64,000 nucleotides of DNA from an uncultured Acetatifactor sp. (GCA_910585805.1 CAJUFB010000014.1:1-64000), one strand, 5' to 3'. Positions 45,938 through 54,259 are shown, counted from the stretch's first letter. The notes: generated by a model not told the origin, from the sequence alone. Numbers and translations: made by a program.

Positions 45938-47817
45938 AAAAGAATGGCAGAATGGTCAAAGAAGATATTCTGATTATAATGAGAGGAATCCGGGAATTTA
46001 ATAAGATATTGCCCGGACAGATGTTGTTTCAGGCTATAAAAAGTGCCATTGCGGCGTTTACGCCTTACATCGCGGTTGTAATGTCAGCCATGATATTGAA
46101 CGAGTTAGTGGGGGCGCAGAACAAAATAAGGTTAATGACCTGCATTTTGATATCCATAGGCGCCACATTGCTGTTTTCCGGTATTGGCTGTTTTCTGGAT
46201 GCAAAGATTTCAGTTGGCTATAACCGCCTGTTTTCCACCCATGAAATTCGTCTGACAGACAAAGCGTATCGGATTCCGTTCTTTTTACTGGAAAGTGACA
46301 GTATGCGCAGATTAAGAGAGCAGGTATCCGGAAGTATTGGCTTAACAGGAGGGGGCATGGCCAGCCTGTACTGGGATGTGGATGTGGTTGTAAAGAACAT
46401 ATGTTCTGCTTTCGCGGCGTCTTTATTAGGACTTGACTTTATGGGTCAGGTAATCGCCGGCGTAAGGAACGGAAAAATCGGCGGGGGCGTCGGCGCGGCA
46501 ATCTTGATTCTGATTGGCGTATTGATTGCGGGATGTTCCTGTTTTACCTGTAAAACAGCGTCAAAACGATTTGATGTGAGTTTTGATGTATTTGAGCACG
46601 GTGCAAAATACAACAGGTACGGAGAATTTTATACCTTAAGCTACCTGCCGGATGAAGATATGGCAATGGATATCAGAATTTTCAGGCAGAAGAAATTAAT
46701 TTTGGAAGAAAGCCAGAAGAAATGTTACCGGCTTCTGGCACAGGGAAAAGTAAAAGAAATGAGAGCCGCAGGCAAGCTGGATGTGTCAAAGGCAGTGTGC
46801 GCCGGCCTTTGCGGGATGGCGGTCTATGGGGTGGTGGGTTTTTTGGCCATTCGGGATGTGATTGGAATCGGCAATGTAGTGATGATGGATTCGGCTGTGA
46901 CCATGCTGATCGCCGCTTTCAGCGAATTGGCTATGATTTTTACAGATCTGAGGAACAATAATGTACATTTGCTGAACTATTTTCGGTATATGGACATGGA
47001 AGAGGAAAAGACGGAGACAGAAAAGGAAGAAACAGCGGCGCCCAGTCCCCGGAGTGGCGGTGATCAGCCATGTGAAATCGTTTTTGAAAAGGTGAGTTTC
47101 CAATATCCGGGAAGCAGGACGATGGTGCTGCAGGACATCAATCTGAGAGTCTTGCCAGGAGAAAAGCTTGCGATCGTGGGAGAGAACGGGTCCGGCAAGA
47201 CAACGCTGATCAAGCTGCTTTGCCGCTTGTACAGACCGACTTCGGGTCAGATCTTGTTAAACGGGGTGGATATTTGGAATTACCCTTATGAACAATATAT
47301 CCGTAAAATTGCAACCGTATTTCAGGATTTTTCCCTGTTTGCCTTTTCCATCGCGGAAAATGTGGCGGCATCAAGGGAATATGACGGGGAAAAGGTATAT
47401 GAAGCTCTTTGCCGGGCGGGCCTGCAGAAAAAGATCCATAAGCTGTCAAAGGGAATCAGGCAGGCGATTTCTCATGATTACGAGGAAGACGGAATGGATC
47501 TGTCCGGTGGGGAAGCGCAGAAAGCAGCGATTGCCAGAGCGATATACAAAGCGGCGCCTGTTGTGATTCTGGATGAACCCACTGCCGCGCTGGATCCTTA
47601 CGCAGAAAAGGAAATTCATGAACGTTTTTTTGAAAATCTGGCGAATGAAACCATGCTGTCCATCAGCCACAGACTCTCTTCCTGCCGGCTGTGCGACAGA
47701 ATTATCGTACTGCACGGCGGGCGGCTGGTGCAGCAGGGCTGCCACCGGGAGCTGCTCCGGGAAACGGATGGAAAATACGCTCGATTATGGGAAATGCAGG
47801 CACAATATTACTGTTAG
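45934..47817 (+). CDS. ABC exporter half-transporter, second subunit
   Basis: A 627-residue half-transporter with about six spans to residue 330, a short Glu/Lys linker, and a complete nucleotide-binding domain. It has Walker A GENGSGKTTLIKL, Q-loop VFQDFSLFAF, signature LSGGEAQKAAIARAI, Walker B VVILDEPTAALDP and SISHRL. Both subunits keep intact-looking catalytic motifs. It is coupled to the preceding gene by an ATGA overlap. Confidence 0.88.
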   Translation: MKKNGRMVKEDILIIMRGIREFNKILPGQMLFQAIKSAIAAFTPYIAVVMSAMILNELVGAQNKIRLMTCILISIGATLLFSGIGCFLDAKISVGYNRLFSTHEIRLTDKAYRIPFFLLESDSMRRLREQVSGSIGLTGGGMASLYWDVDVVVKNICSAFAASLLGLDFMGQVIAGVRNGKIGGGVGAAILILIGVLIAGCSCFTCKTASKRFDVSFDVFEHGAKYNRYGEFYTLSYLPDEDMAMDIRIFRQKKLILEESQKKCYRLLAQGKVKEMRAAGKLDVSKAVCAGLCGMAVYGVVGFLAIRDVIGIGNVVMMDSAVTMLIAAFSELAMIFTDLRNNNVHLLNYFRYMDMEEEKTETEKEETAAPSPRSGGDQPCEIVFEKVSFQYPGSRTMVLQDINLRVLPGEKLAIVGENGSGKTTLIKLLCRLYRPTSGQILLNGVDIWNYPYEQYIRKIATVFQDFSLFAFSIAENVAASREYDGEKVYEALCRAGLQKKIHKLSKGIRQAISHDYEEDGMDLSGGEAQKAAIARAIYKAAPVVILDEPTAALDPYAEKEIHERFFENLANETMLSISHRLSSCRLCDRIIVLHGGRLVQQGCHRELLRETDGKYARLWEMQAQYYC

Positions 47818-47939
47818 AATCCCGTTTCCGGGAGATATGTATATACTCCATTTGGCTGTAATACACTGTGTTATGGTATATGCTTGTATGCTTGAATTTT
47901 ACCAATTTACCTTTCAGAGCTGCCGTTTTCGAAATGTCA

Positions 47940-47967
47940 TTGACATTTTGTCCTCATGTGGTATAAT
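47940..47967 (+). promoter_or_regulatory. Near-consensus promoter of a structured leader
   Basis: TTGACA at 47940-47945, 16-bp spacer, extended -10 TGGTATAAT with TATAAT at 47962-47967. It is one of the best promoters in the window and does not directly precede a long gene. Confidence 0.82.
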
Positions 47968-47973
47968 ACAAAT

Positions 47974-48130
47974 ACAAGAAATTGCCAGTTTGTCCTCCGG
48001 TGTCCTTCGGATCCGGGGGCTTTTTTGCACACGGGCACCCCAGGGAAATATGTCAGCTGGAGCTGACAGGTGCCCGGCGCGGGAGTAGGGGGAAGATAAA
48101 TCTTCCCCTACTCGATTATCAGGAGGTACC
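47974..48130 (+). ncRNA. Candidate structured RNA or 5' leader
   Basis: From the predicted start at about 47974 the transcript can form four elements. The first is a GC-rich hairpin ending in CTTTTTTG (about 47991-48027). Next come a composite stem with CGGGCACC pairing GGTGCCCG and an inner TGTCAGCT/AGCTGACA stem (48051-48068). Last is a 13-bp hairpin GAGTAGGGGGAAGA/TCTTCCCCTACTC with one bulge (48083-48113). AGGAGGT and ATG 48131 follow. I do not recognise it as a known riboswitch or small RNA. Confidence 0.45.
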
Positions 48131-48220
48131 ATGGCAGATAAGGCATATATACTGCAGACCGCCAGGATTTGCAGTGATGCCTATGGGAAGATACCTGGCT
48201 GGCGGTCTGCAGTCGGGTAG
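48131..48220 (+). CDS. Short ORF cut off by repeat R1
   Basis: ATG 48131 has a perfect AGGAGGT site and reads MADKAYILQTARICSD and so on for 29 codons to a TAG. Codons from about the eighth onward lie inside repeat R1 copy B, so the original gene was probably interrupted or replaced here. Whether a peptide is made is unknown. Confidence 0.3.
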   Translation: MADKAYILQTARICSDAYGKIPGWRSAVG

Positions 48221-48249
48221 TGCTGCAAATTTAATCGGTGTGCAGTATA
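48149..48249 (+). repeat. Dispersed palindromic repeat R1, copy B
   Basis: About 101 bp with perfect arms CTGCAGACCGCCAG (48152-48165) and its complement (48199-48212), followed by GCTGCAAAT ... TGCAGTATAAAT. It matches copy A in reverse orientation and copy C in direct orientation. Confidence 0.88.
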
Positions 48250-48341
48250 AATCATAACGACAGCAAATGAGCATTGCCGGAGCGCTGAACAGACTGCCGC
48301 GAAGGGGCGGCACATAACGATTGGAGAAAGCTGAAAGAGAT

Positions 48342-48977
48342 ATGACAGATAAATTCGCAGTAATTGATACCGAGACAAACTGGAATGACCAGGTAATGTC
48401 CATTGGCATAGTGGTAGCCGATGAGGAAAACTGGAAAAAGATCGACTCAAAATACTACATAATCGACCCGGAATACAGAGTGGGCGGAATGTTCTCAAGT
48501 GAATTGAGGCTGACAGAGAAAGAGGCTCATATTACCGGCAGAAAGCAGGCTTTAAAAGAGATCAGCAAGTGGCTGGAATCTTACCAGGTGAGGAAGCTTT
48601 TTGCCTATAACGCATCCTTTGACAAGAATCACCTGCCGGAATATTCAGGATATGAGTGGTATGATATCATGCGTCTTGCGGCGTATCGCCAGTACAACAG
48701 CGCGATACCGGACACTGCGGAGTGCTGGAAGACCGGAAGGCTGAAATGGGGATACGGCGTTGAAGATATATTGAAAATGCTGAGCAAAGACAGGCGGTAT
48801 CGCGAGACACATAATGCAGTTTCGGATGCGGAGGACGAACTGAAAATCATGCAGTTGTTGGGCCATGAAATAGGACAATACGAAATCGCGCGTTTATCGC
48901 CGGAGAAAAATTCGGTTAGGAATTGTCGGAAAATAACCGCTGCAACTTATTCAGGCAAAACCCCGGAAATACAATAA
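48342..48977 (+). CDS. DnaQ-like DEDDh 3'-5' exonuclease
   Basis: A 211-residue exonuclease-fold protein. ExoI DTET is in FAVIDTETN near residue 8, ExoII is in FAYNASFDKNHL near residue 92, and ExoIII is HNAVSDAEDE near residue 160, giving the DEDDh set. It may trim DNA or RNA 3' ends. I start at ATG 48342, since an upstream TTG has no better ribosome site. Its last about 20 codons lie in repeat R3 and end just before R1 copy C, so the native C-terminus may have been replaced. Confidence 0.82.
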   Translation: MTDKFAVIDTETNWNDQVMSIGIVVADEENWKKIDSKYYIIDPEYRVGGMFSSELRLTEKEAHITGRKQALKEISKWLESYQVRKLFAYNASFDKNHLPEYSGYEWYDIMRLAAYRQYNSAIPDTAECWKTGRLKWGYGVEDILKMLSKDRRYRETHNAVSDAEDELKIMQLLGHEIGQYEIARLSPEKNSVRNCRKITAATYSGKTPEIQ

Positions 48978-48980
48978 AAC
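48918..48980 (+). repeat. Repeat family R3, truncated copy
   Basis: AGGAATTGTCGGAAAATAAC and TCAGGCAAAACCCCGGAAATA correspond to the R3 copy at 59929-60017. The second palindromic arm is absent, replaced by R1 copy C. It forms the end of the exonuclease reading frame. Confidence 0.7.
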
Positions 48981-48990
48981 CCGCTATGAA

Positions 48991-49089
48991 ACTGTAGACC
49001 GCCAGGATTTACAGTGATGCCTCCGGGAAAATATCTGGCTGGCGGTCTGTAGTCGGGCTGTACTGCAAATTCAACCGGTGCGCAGTATA
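48991..49089 (+). repeat. Dispersed palindromic repeat R1, copy C
   Basis: About 99 bp. The arms are CTGTAGACCGCCAG (48992-49005) and CTGGCGGTCTGTAG (49039-49052). Compared with copies A and B, two C-to-T changes turn two G-C pairs into G-U/U-G wobble pairs, so an RNA hairpin would still form. Confidence 0.87.
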
Positions 49090-49096
49090 AATAAGC

Positions 49097-49258
49097 GGTC
49101 TGTAGATTCCGAGAGGATATTCGGATAGACTCTCAGAATTTCTGGCAGCAAAATCAGGCATTATGCCAGAAAGCTATCCGGAAAAGCGGGGAAATCGGCA
49201 AAAGCGGATTCCGGAAAGCCGCATGATAAGCGGTTTGCGTATTCCGGGAGGATATATA
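49097..49258 (+). repeat. Repeat family R2 before the peroxiredoxin gene
   Basis: A partial unit GCGGTCTGTAGATTCCGAGA at 49096-49115 precedes a longer copy at 49181-49258 (AAGCGGGGAAATCGG ... GCATGATAAGCGG ... TATTCCGGGAGG). It closely resembles 27151-27240 and ends 21 bp before the next gene. Confidence 0.65.
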
Positions 49259-49279
49259 GACAGAAACGGAGGAAAAAGT

Positions 49280-49732
49280 ATGTTGGAAACAGGAACAAAG
49301 GCACCGGATTTTGAGTTGCCGGATCAGAACGGAAAGATGCACAGATTGTCGGACTATGCAGGGAAAAAGGTGATTCTGTATTTCTACCCAAAGGACAATA
49401 CACCGGGATGCACCAAACAGGCCTGCGGATTTTCGGAGAGGTATCCGCAGTTTACGGAAAAGGGGGCGGTGGTTCTGGGAGTCAGCAAGGACACCGTGGC
49501 ATCCCACAAAAAGTTCGAGGAAAAATATGGTCTTGCGTTCACTCTGCTGGCAGACCCGGAGCGGAAGGTTATCGAGGCCTACGATGTCTGGAAGGAAAAA
49601 AAGAATTACGGCAAGGTATCCATGGGCGTGGTTCGCACCACCTACCTGATCGACGAGAAGGGCATCATCATCAAGGCCAACGACAAGGTAAAGGCGGCGG
49701 ATGACCCGGAGAAAATGCTCGGCGAAGTGTGA
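49280..49732 (+). CDS. bcp: Thioredoxin-dependent peroxiredoxin, BCP/PrxQ type
   Basis: A 150-residue cytosolic peroxidase reducing hydroperoxides with thioredoxin. The active site YPKDNTPGCTKQACGF has the peroxidatic Cys near residue 45 and the resolving Cys five residues later, as in 2-Cys PrxQ. FYPKD, SKDTVASHKKF and RTTYLIDEKG are typical. RBS GGAGG is 7 bp before ATG 49280. It lies directly before yaaA, another peroxide-stress gene. Confidence 0.93.
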   Translation: MLETGTKAPDFELPDQNGKMHRLSDYAGKKVILYFYPKDNTPGCTKQACGFSERYPQFTEKGAVVLGVSKDTVASHKKFEEKYGLAFTLLADPERKVIEAYDVWKEKKNYGKVSMGVVRTTYLIDEKGIIIKANDKVKAADDPEKMLGEV

Positions 49733-49767
49733 AGTGCGGAAAAAGTACCGTATTGACAGGGGATGCG

Positions 49768-50523
49768 ATGAAAATAATATTATCACCGGCCAAGAAGATG
49801 AAGGTGGATACGGACAGCCTGGAGCCTGTGGGGCTGCCCGAGTTCATCGGCCGGGCGGAGGAGCTTCTTTCCTGGATGAGAGAGCGGTCCAGGGAAGAGC
49901 TGAAAGCGCTTTGGAAATGCAATGACAGGATAGCGGAGGAGAATTTTGACCGCATTGAGAATATGGATTTGCGGCGTAATCTGACCCCGGCAGTATTGGC
50001 TTATGAGGGGATTGCCTATCAGTATATGGCACCTGCGGTATTCGAGAGAGAGCAGTATGCGTATGTGCAGGAGCATCTGCGGATACTGTCGGCATTCTAC
50101 GGTGTACTGCGGCCAATGGACGGCGTGACGCCTTACCGGTTGGAAATGCAGACAAAAGCTGCTGCCTGCGGGCACACGAATCTGTATGAACTATGGGGCA
50201 GCAGACTGTATGAGGCAGTACGGGACAGCAGCGGGCTGATCATAAACCTTGCCTCAAAAGAATATTCCAAATGCGTCGAGAAATACCTTACGGAGAAGGA
50301 CAGGTTCGTCACCGTAACATTTTGCGAGGAATCGGCCGGCAAATTGGTGACAAAAGGAACGTATGCCAAGATGGCCAGAGGCGACATGGTGAGGTTTCTG
50401 GCGGAGGAAAAGATAGAGGAGCCGGGGGAACTGCGGCGGTATGACAGACTTGGATATATGTTCCGCGAGAGCCTGTCTACAGAGACGGAATATGTCTTTG
50501 AAAGGAGAAAGACAGGTACATAG
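49768..50523 (+). CDS. yaaA: YaaA family peroxide-stress protein
   Basis: A 251-residue YaaA (DUF328) protein, starting MKIILSPAKKM as is typical, so I use ATG 49768 rather than an upstream codon. Other family marks are YEGIAYQYM, LSAFYGVLRPMDGVTPYRLEM, NLASKEYSK and the TKGTYAKMARGDM region near the end. It protects against oxidative DNA damage, in E. coli by limiting free iron. It lies 35 bp after the peroxiredoxin stop, so a peroxide-stress pair is likely. Confidence 0.93.
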   Translation: MKIILSPAKKMKVDTDSLEPVGLPEFIGRAEELLSWMRERSREELKALWKCNDRIAEENFDRIENMDLRRNLTPAVLAYEGIAYQYMAPAVFEREQYAYVQEHLRILSAFYGVLRPMDGVTPYRLEMQTKAAACGHTNLYELWGSRLYEAVRDSSGLIINLASKEYSKCVEKYLTEKDRFVTVTFCEESAGKLVTKGTYAKMARGDMVRFLAEEKIEEPGELRRYDRLGYMFRESLSTETEYVFERRKTGT

Positions 50524-50642
50524 TTGCATCAGGGTAATGGTTCAGGACTTTGTCTGAGTTGTTACGTATCAGGCGTTTCTGGTGACTGAAATGATATCGT
50601 GGGGACATAAGGGAAGCGCAGCTAACCGGACATATGGAATTT

Positions 50643-50719
50643 ATGCCAGGGACCTTCAGGTGGAGTCATGCCAAGAGCCTTCAGGCAGAATTCTGGCAGG
50701 AGCCTTTAGGCAGGAAATA
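50643..50719 (+). repeat. Degenerate 25-26 bp tandem repeat, three units
   Basis: Units begin ATGCCAGGGACCTTCAGG, ATGCCAAGAGCCTTCAGG and TGGCAGGAGCCTTTAGG at 50643, 50668 and 50694. They lie in the leader of the methyltransferase gene. Origin is unknown. Confidence 0.6.
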
Positions 50720-50747
50720 TAAGTGTCAGGCGGAGGGAAACGGTAAA

Positions 50748-51509
50748 ATGGCGGATTTATACGACAGAGCGGATATTTATGATCTGTTTGACAATGAAGA
50801 AAGATTTCAGGCTTATAAAAAACATTGGGAGAGAGTACTGTCGGGCCGGGATATCAGGTCGGTTCTGGATGTAAGCATCGGCTCCGGAAATGTGACGCTG
50901 CCTTTGGCGGAGCTGGGGGTAGAACTATGTGGGTCGGATCTAAGCGGCAGCATGTTGGAGAACTGTTCAAAAAAGGCCCGAAAAAGGGGGTTTTCCATAG
51001 AGTTGAAATGCAGCGATTTTCGGGATTTAAGCTGTTGGGAGAGGAGAAGATTTGACTGTGTGGCTAGCACGGGCAATTCACTTCCCCATGTTGAGAATGA
51101 GGAATTGCTGACTGCTCTGGAGCAGATGGATGCTTTGGTGCAGGAGGGCGGGTATCTGTATTTTGACATTAGAAACTGGGATAGAATCCTGCAGGAAAGA
51201 AATCGGTTTTTCGTTTATAACCCTATGTTTGACGGGGATACCCGTATCAATCTGGTGCAGGTGTGGGATTACCACGACGACAGGGCCATGACATTCCATC
51301 TCCTCTATACCTTTGAAAAAGAGAACCGGATTTTTCGGAAAGAGACCTTTGAGGAGGAGTATTACCCTGTAAAAAGGGAGATGCTGCTGTCAAAGCTCAG
51401 AGAGTTGGGGTATGGGGAGATAGAGATTCTGTGCTTTCCCGCCTTTTTTGAGGATGTGGACACGGATAGGGTGGAATGGTACTGTGTCGTGGCGAGGAAG
51501 GGCAGGTAA
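50748..51509 (+). CDS. SAM-dependent class I methyltransferase
   Basis: A 253-residue methyltransferase with SAM motif I VLDVSIGSGNVTLPLAE (a Ser replacing the usual Gly after the Asp-Val), acidic motif II near GSDLSGSML, and FDCVASTGNSLPHV. The second half is beta-rich. Small-molecule substrates are likely, but none can be named. I start at ATG 50748 with GGAGGG 10 bp before it, since upstream frame lies in the 25-bp repeats. Confidence 0.82.
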   Translation: MADLYDRADIYDLFDNEERFQAYKKHWERVLSGRDIRSVLDVSIGSGNVTLPLAELGVELCGSDLSGSMLENCSKKARKRGFSIELKCSDFRDLSCWERRRFDCVASTGNSLPHVENEELLTALEQMDALVQEGGYLYFDIRNWDRILQERNRFFVYNPMFDGDTRINLVQVWDYHDDRAMTFHLLYTFEKENRIFRKETFEEEYYPVKREMLLSKLRELGYGEIEILCFPAFFEDVDTDRVEWYCVVARKGR

Positions 51510-51601
51510 GGCGCGACAGGTTCAAACGGTGTGCCGGCACTAAGCCTGCAATTTGTGAAATAGAATTTTCAGACGCGGAACGGGAGGAATAGGGGCCTGG
51601 T

Positions 51602-52321
51602 ATGATAAAAATAGCAGTCTGCGATGATGACGAAAGGACTCTGGGGGACACCCTGGAGCTGCTGAAACAGTATAAAAAGCTTCCGCTTTCCGCAGATGCC
51701 TATACCAGCGGGGAGGCCCTGTTGGCAGCCGGGAAGAAATACGACATTCTGCTGCTGGACATTGATATGGAAGGGATGGACGGCATCCAGACGGCCCGGC
51801 GCATTCGGGAGGCAGACAAGGAAGTAAAGCTGATTTACGTTACCAATTACAGCGACTATACCATTTTCGCCTTTGGAGTGCACGCCTTTGCCTACCTGCT
51901 GAAGCCCCTGAGGGCGGAGGAGCTCTTTGCCCAGCTGGACGAGGCCTTTGCTTATGGACTGGCAGGGCCGGAGCCGGAACTGGAGTTTCTGGCGAAAGAG
52001 GGAATCGTGCATATTGTGCCCTCCCGGATTCTGTGTTTCGAGTACCTGAGCCGCCAGGTACTGATGTACACCGAGGATCAGGTATGGCATCTGAAGCGGC
52101 AGATTACCGAACTGGCCCAGGAGATGGAACCCTATGGGTTTGCCATGCCCCACAAAAGCTTTGTAGTAAATCTGTATGCGGTACAGCGAATTCATGGATA
52201 TGAGATTACGCTTACGGACGGCAGGGTGATTCCTCTGTCCCAGAAGAAATCCGCGCTGTTCCGCAGGGCATTGAACGAATATTTGGCGCAGGAAAGGGGG
52301 CGGACGGCATGGAATTCCTGA
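51602..52321 (+). CDS. LytTR-family response regulator (AgrA-like)
   Basis: A 239-residue regulator with a receiver (acidic CDDD, phosphoacceptor Asp53 in LLLDIDMEG, Lys in LLKPLRAEEL) and a C-terminal LytTR DNA-binding domain (about 130-235, with MPHKSFVVNLYAV). It overlaps the kinase gene by 13 bp. No AgrB/AgrD-type signal genes are next to it, so the signal is unknown. It could control virulence-like or bacteriocin functions, as in relatives. Confidence 0.9.
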   Translation: MIKIAVCDDDERTLGDTLELLKQYKKLPLSADAYTSGEALLAAGKKYDILLLDIDMEGMDGIQTARRIREADKEVKLIYVTNYSDYTIFAFGVHAFAYLLKPLRAEELFAQLDEAFAYGLAGPEPELEFLAKEGIVHIVPSRILCFEYLSRQVLMYTEDQVWHLKRQITELAQEMEPYGFAMPHKSFVVNLYAVQRIHGYEITLTDGRVIPLSQKKSALFRRALNEYLAQERGRTAWNS

Positions 52322-53994
52322 TTTATCTGGTGCTACCCTGTGTAGGAAGTGTGTTCCTTCTCGGGAGTATGTTCTACGCAGCATACCGGATGTCAGGACC
52401 GGAGAGTATGCCCCGAAATGAAGGCATGCCAGTTCGAAAGGACATGCTTCGGAAAGAAGGCATGTCAGTTCGAAAGGATATGCCTCGGAAAGAAGGTATG
52501 TCAGTTCGAAAGGATATGCTTCGGAAAGAAGGCATGTCAGTTCGAAAGGATATGCCTCGGAAAGAAAGCATGCCAGTTCGAAAGGATATGCTTCGGAAAG
52601 AAGGCATGCTAGGTTGGAAAGACATGCCCCGGCACAGACGCCTGCTTCGGCAAAAGAGCACATCCGGGCAGAAAGACATGCTCCGCAGGAAAGGCATATC
52701 CGGACGGGCTTTGTGGATTATAACGGCATATACCCTGGTGTGCGTGGCCTTCTCTATGTTGGGGAATACCTGGGTGAACCTTGCCTTTCTGTTCCTGTTT
52801 CCACTGGCGGCATGGCGGGCGTTTGAGACTCCAAAGGCATACTGCCTGTATTATTTTATCCTCTTTGCGGCTGTGTGGCTTACGGATGTGGCAGTCGTCC
52901 TGGGACTCCAGATTGCCATGGCAGAGGGACTTCTATATTTGAATTCGCCGGAGCTGCAGTATATCCTGATAGTGGCAGTGACCCGGATGGCGGAGTTTAT
53001 GGTGATTCTGCTGGTGGCTTTGGCTGCGGGCCGTAAGGCCGGGCGGCATATTACAGTGCGGCAGGTGGCGATTTCCGTGCTGTTTCCTCTGTATTCAATC
53101 TTCAATGTGTACTGCCTGCTGTATCTGATGCAGATTTATCCCAGCCGGGAGATGGTGCTGTTGTTCGGCGTGAATTTGGTGCTGCTGATAGGTCTGAATC
53201 TTTATTTTTGTGTGCTGGTGGACGTGATGAGCGAGAACTACAGGTTGGAAAACGAGCGCAATCTCTATCAGGTCCAGGCCAGGATGCAGCATCAGTATTA
53301 TGAGAGGGAAGAGGAGAAATATGAAGCCTCCCGGAAGATGATTCACGACATCCGCAATCATATTCAGGTCATGGAGGCACTGTACGCAAGAGGGACATGC
53401 CGGGGTCGGTGTCCGGAGGGTTGCCCGGAAGAGACCCGGAGGAATGGCAGGGAGGATACCTGGGGAGATGTCCTGGGGAAGGCCGGGACCGGGAGAGATA
53501 TTCAGAGGGCGGAAAAGTATGCCGGAGATATCCATAGAATGTTGAACAGCCTTCAGAAGAAATACTATACTTCTGAAAAGCTGCTGAATATTATTCTGAA
53601 CGATAAAGCGGGAACCATGCAGCGCCTGGGCGTGCGAGAGGATATGAAAGTGGGAGAGCTGTCGCTGGATTTCATGAAGGAGACAGACGTGACGGCCCTG
53701 TTCGCCAATCTGCTGGACAATGCGGTAGCGGCTGCGGCAAACAGCAGGGAAGGCTATGTGCGGCTGCGTATAAACCGGGTACGGCAGTTTCTCTCCGTCA
53801 CGGTGGAGAACAGCTGCGATACGGAGCCGGTAAAGGCCGCCGGTACCTTTCGCTCCCGCCAGGCCGGCCATGAGGGTTTGGGCCTGAAAATCATACGGCA
53901 GACCGTGGAGCAATACGGAGGGGACATGCAGATGGGTTGGAAGGAGGGTGTGTTCACTGTCAGGGTAATGTTGGCGGCAGAGATGGCAGAATGA
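52309..53994 (+). CDS. GHKL histidine kinase (AgrC-like) with 12-residue tandem repeats
   Basis: A 561-residue kinase. A first hydrophobic segment (about 3-24) is followed by an Arg/Lys/Met-rich tandem repeat region (about 38-110, unit RKDMLRKEGMSV). Then come about five membrane spans (about 142-310), a coiled linker, the H-box KMIHDIRNHIQ, and a GHKL ATPase (N-box LFANLLDNAVAAA, G2 GHEGLGLKIIRQ). A Cys/Gly/Arg-rich insert sits just after the H-box (about 363-395). The repeats place a strongly basic tract between the first and second spans. Confidence 0.85.
   Translation: MEFLIYLVLPCVGSVFLLGSMFYAAYRMSGPESMPRNEGMPVRKDMLRKEGMSVRKDMPRKEGMSVRKDMLRKEGMSVRKDMPRKESMPVRKDMLRKEGMLGWKDMPRHRRLLRQKSTSGQKDMLRRKGISGRALWIITAYTLVCVAFSMLGNTWVNLAFLFLFPLAAWRAFETPKAYCLYYFILFAAVWLTDVAVVLGLQIAMAEGLLYLNSPELQYILIVAVTRMAEFMVILLVALAAGRKAGRHITVRQVAISVLFPLYSIFNVYCLLYLMQIYPSREMVLLFGVNLVLLIGLNLYFCVLVDVMSENYRLENERNLYQVQARMQHQYYEREEEKYEASRKMIHDIRNHIQVMEALYARGTCRGRCPEGCPEETRRNGREDTWGDVLGKAGTGRDIQRAEKYAGDIHRMLNSLQKKYYTSEKLLNIILNDKAGTMQRLGVREDMKVGELSLDFMKETDVTALFANLLDNAVAAAANSREGYVRLRINRVRQFLSVTVENSCDTEPVKAAGTFRSRQAGHEGLGLKIIRQTVEQYGGDMQMGWKEGVFTVRVMLAAEMAE
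52423..52610 (+). repeat. 36-bp in-frame tandem repeat in the kinase gene
   Basis: About five near-identical units starting at 52423, 52459, 52495, 52531 and 52567, plus a diverged sixth. Each contains TTCGAAAGGA and CGGAAAGAAGG and encodes 12 residues. Because the unit is a multiple of three, gain or loss of units keeps the frame. Confidence 0.9.
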
Positions 53995-54057
53995 ATTCGG
54001 ATTTGTGTCTGAGGTTTTTATTTGTCGCAGGTTCAAGTTCCGTTGCATGCAGTCTAT

Positions 54058-54165
54058 GGCGCGAAATCGAACTACAGTGGTTCGGGTTTCGAGCCATTTT
54101 GCGCATTTGACGGCGTGAAGCAGAACCCGGTGATTCGGCTTTCGTGCCGTTTTTGCCGCTTTGCC
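54058..54165 (+). repeat. Degenerate 54-bp direct duplication
   Basis: Two adjacent related stretches share GGTTCGG/GATTCGG, TTTCG, GCC and TTTT at the same spacing, about 54 bp apart. They lie in the 455-bp spacer after the kinase gene, which otherwise has no gene. Confidence 0.45.
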
Positions 54166-54219
54166 AGGATTTATTTATAGGAGTATTCTAACGGAAAAAA
54201 GAGGATTCTGTCTTTTAAG

Positions 54220-54259
54220 AGCAATATGCGGTACCTTAGGTAAAGCATATTGCTTTTTT
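54220..54259 (+). terminator. Intrinsic terminator after the AgrA/AgrC-like pair
   Basis: AGCAATATGC pairs perfectly with GCATATTGCT across a 15-nt loop, followed by six T's. Confidence 0.9.

Noticed and set aside
47991..48027. Simple intrinsic terminator after the exporter operon
   Set aside because: It has a T-run, but it lies downstream of a strong promoter only about 20 nt from the predicted start, and its stem needs several wobble pairs. I treat it as part of the structured leader.
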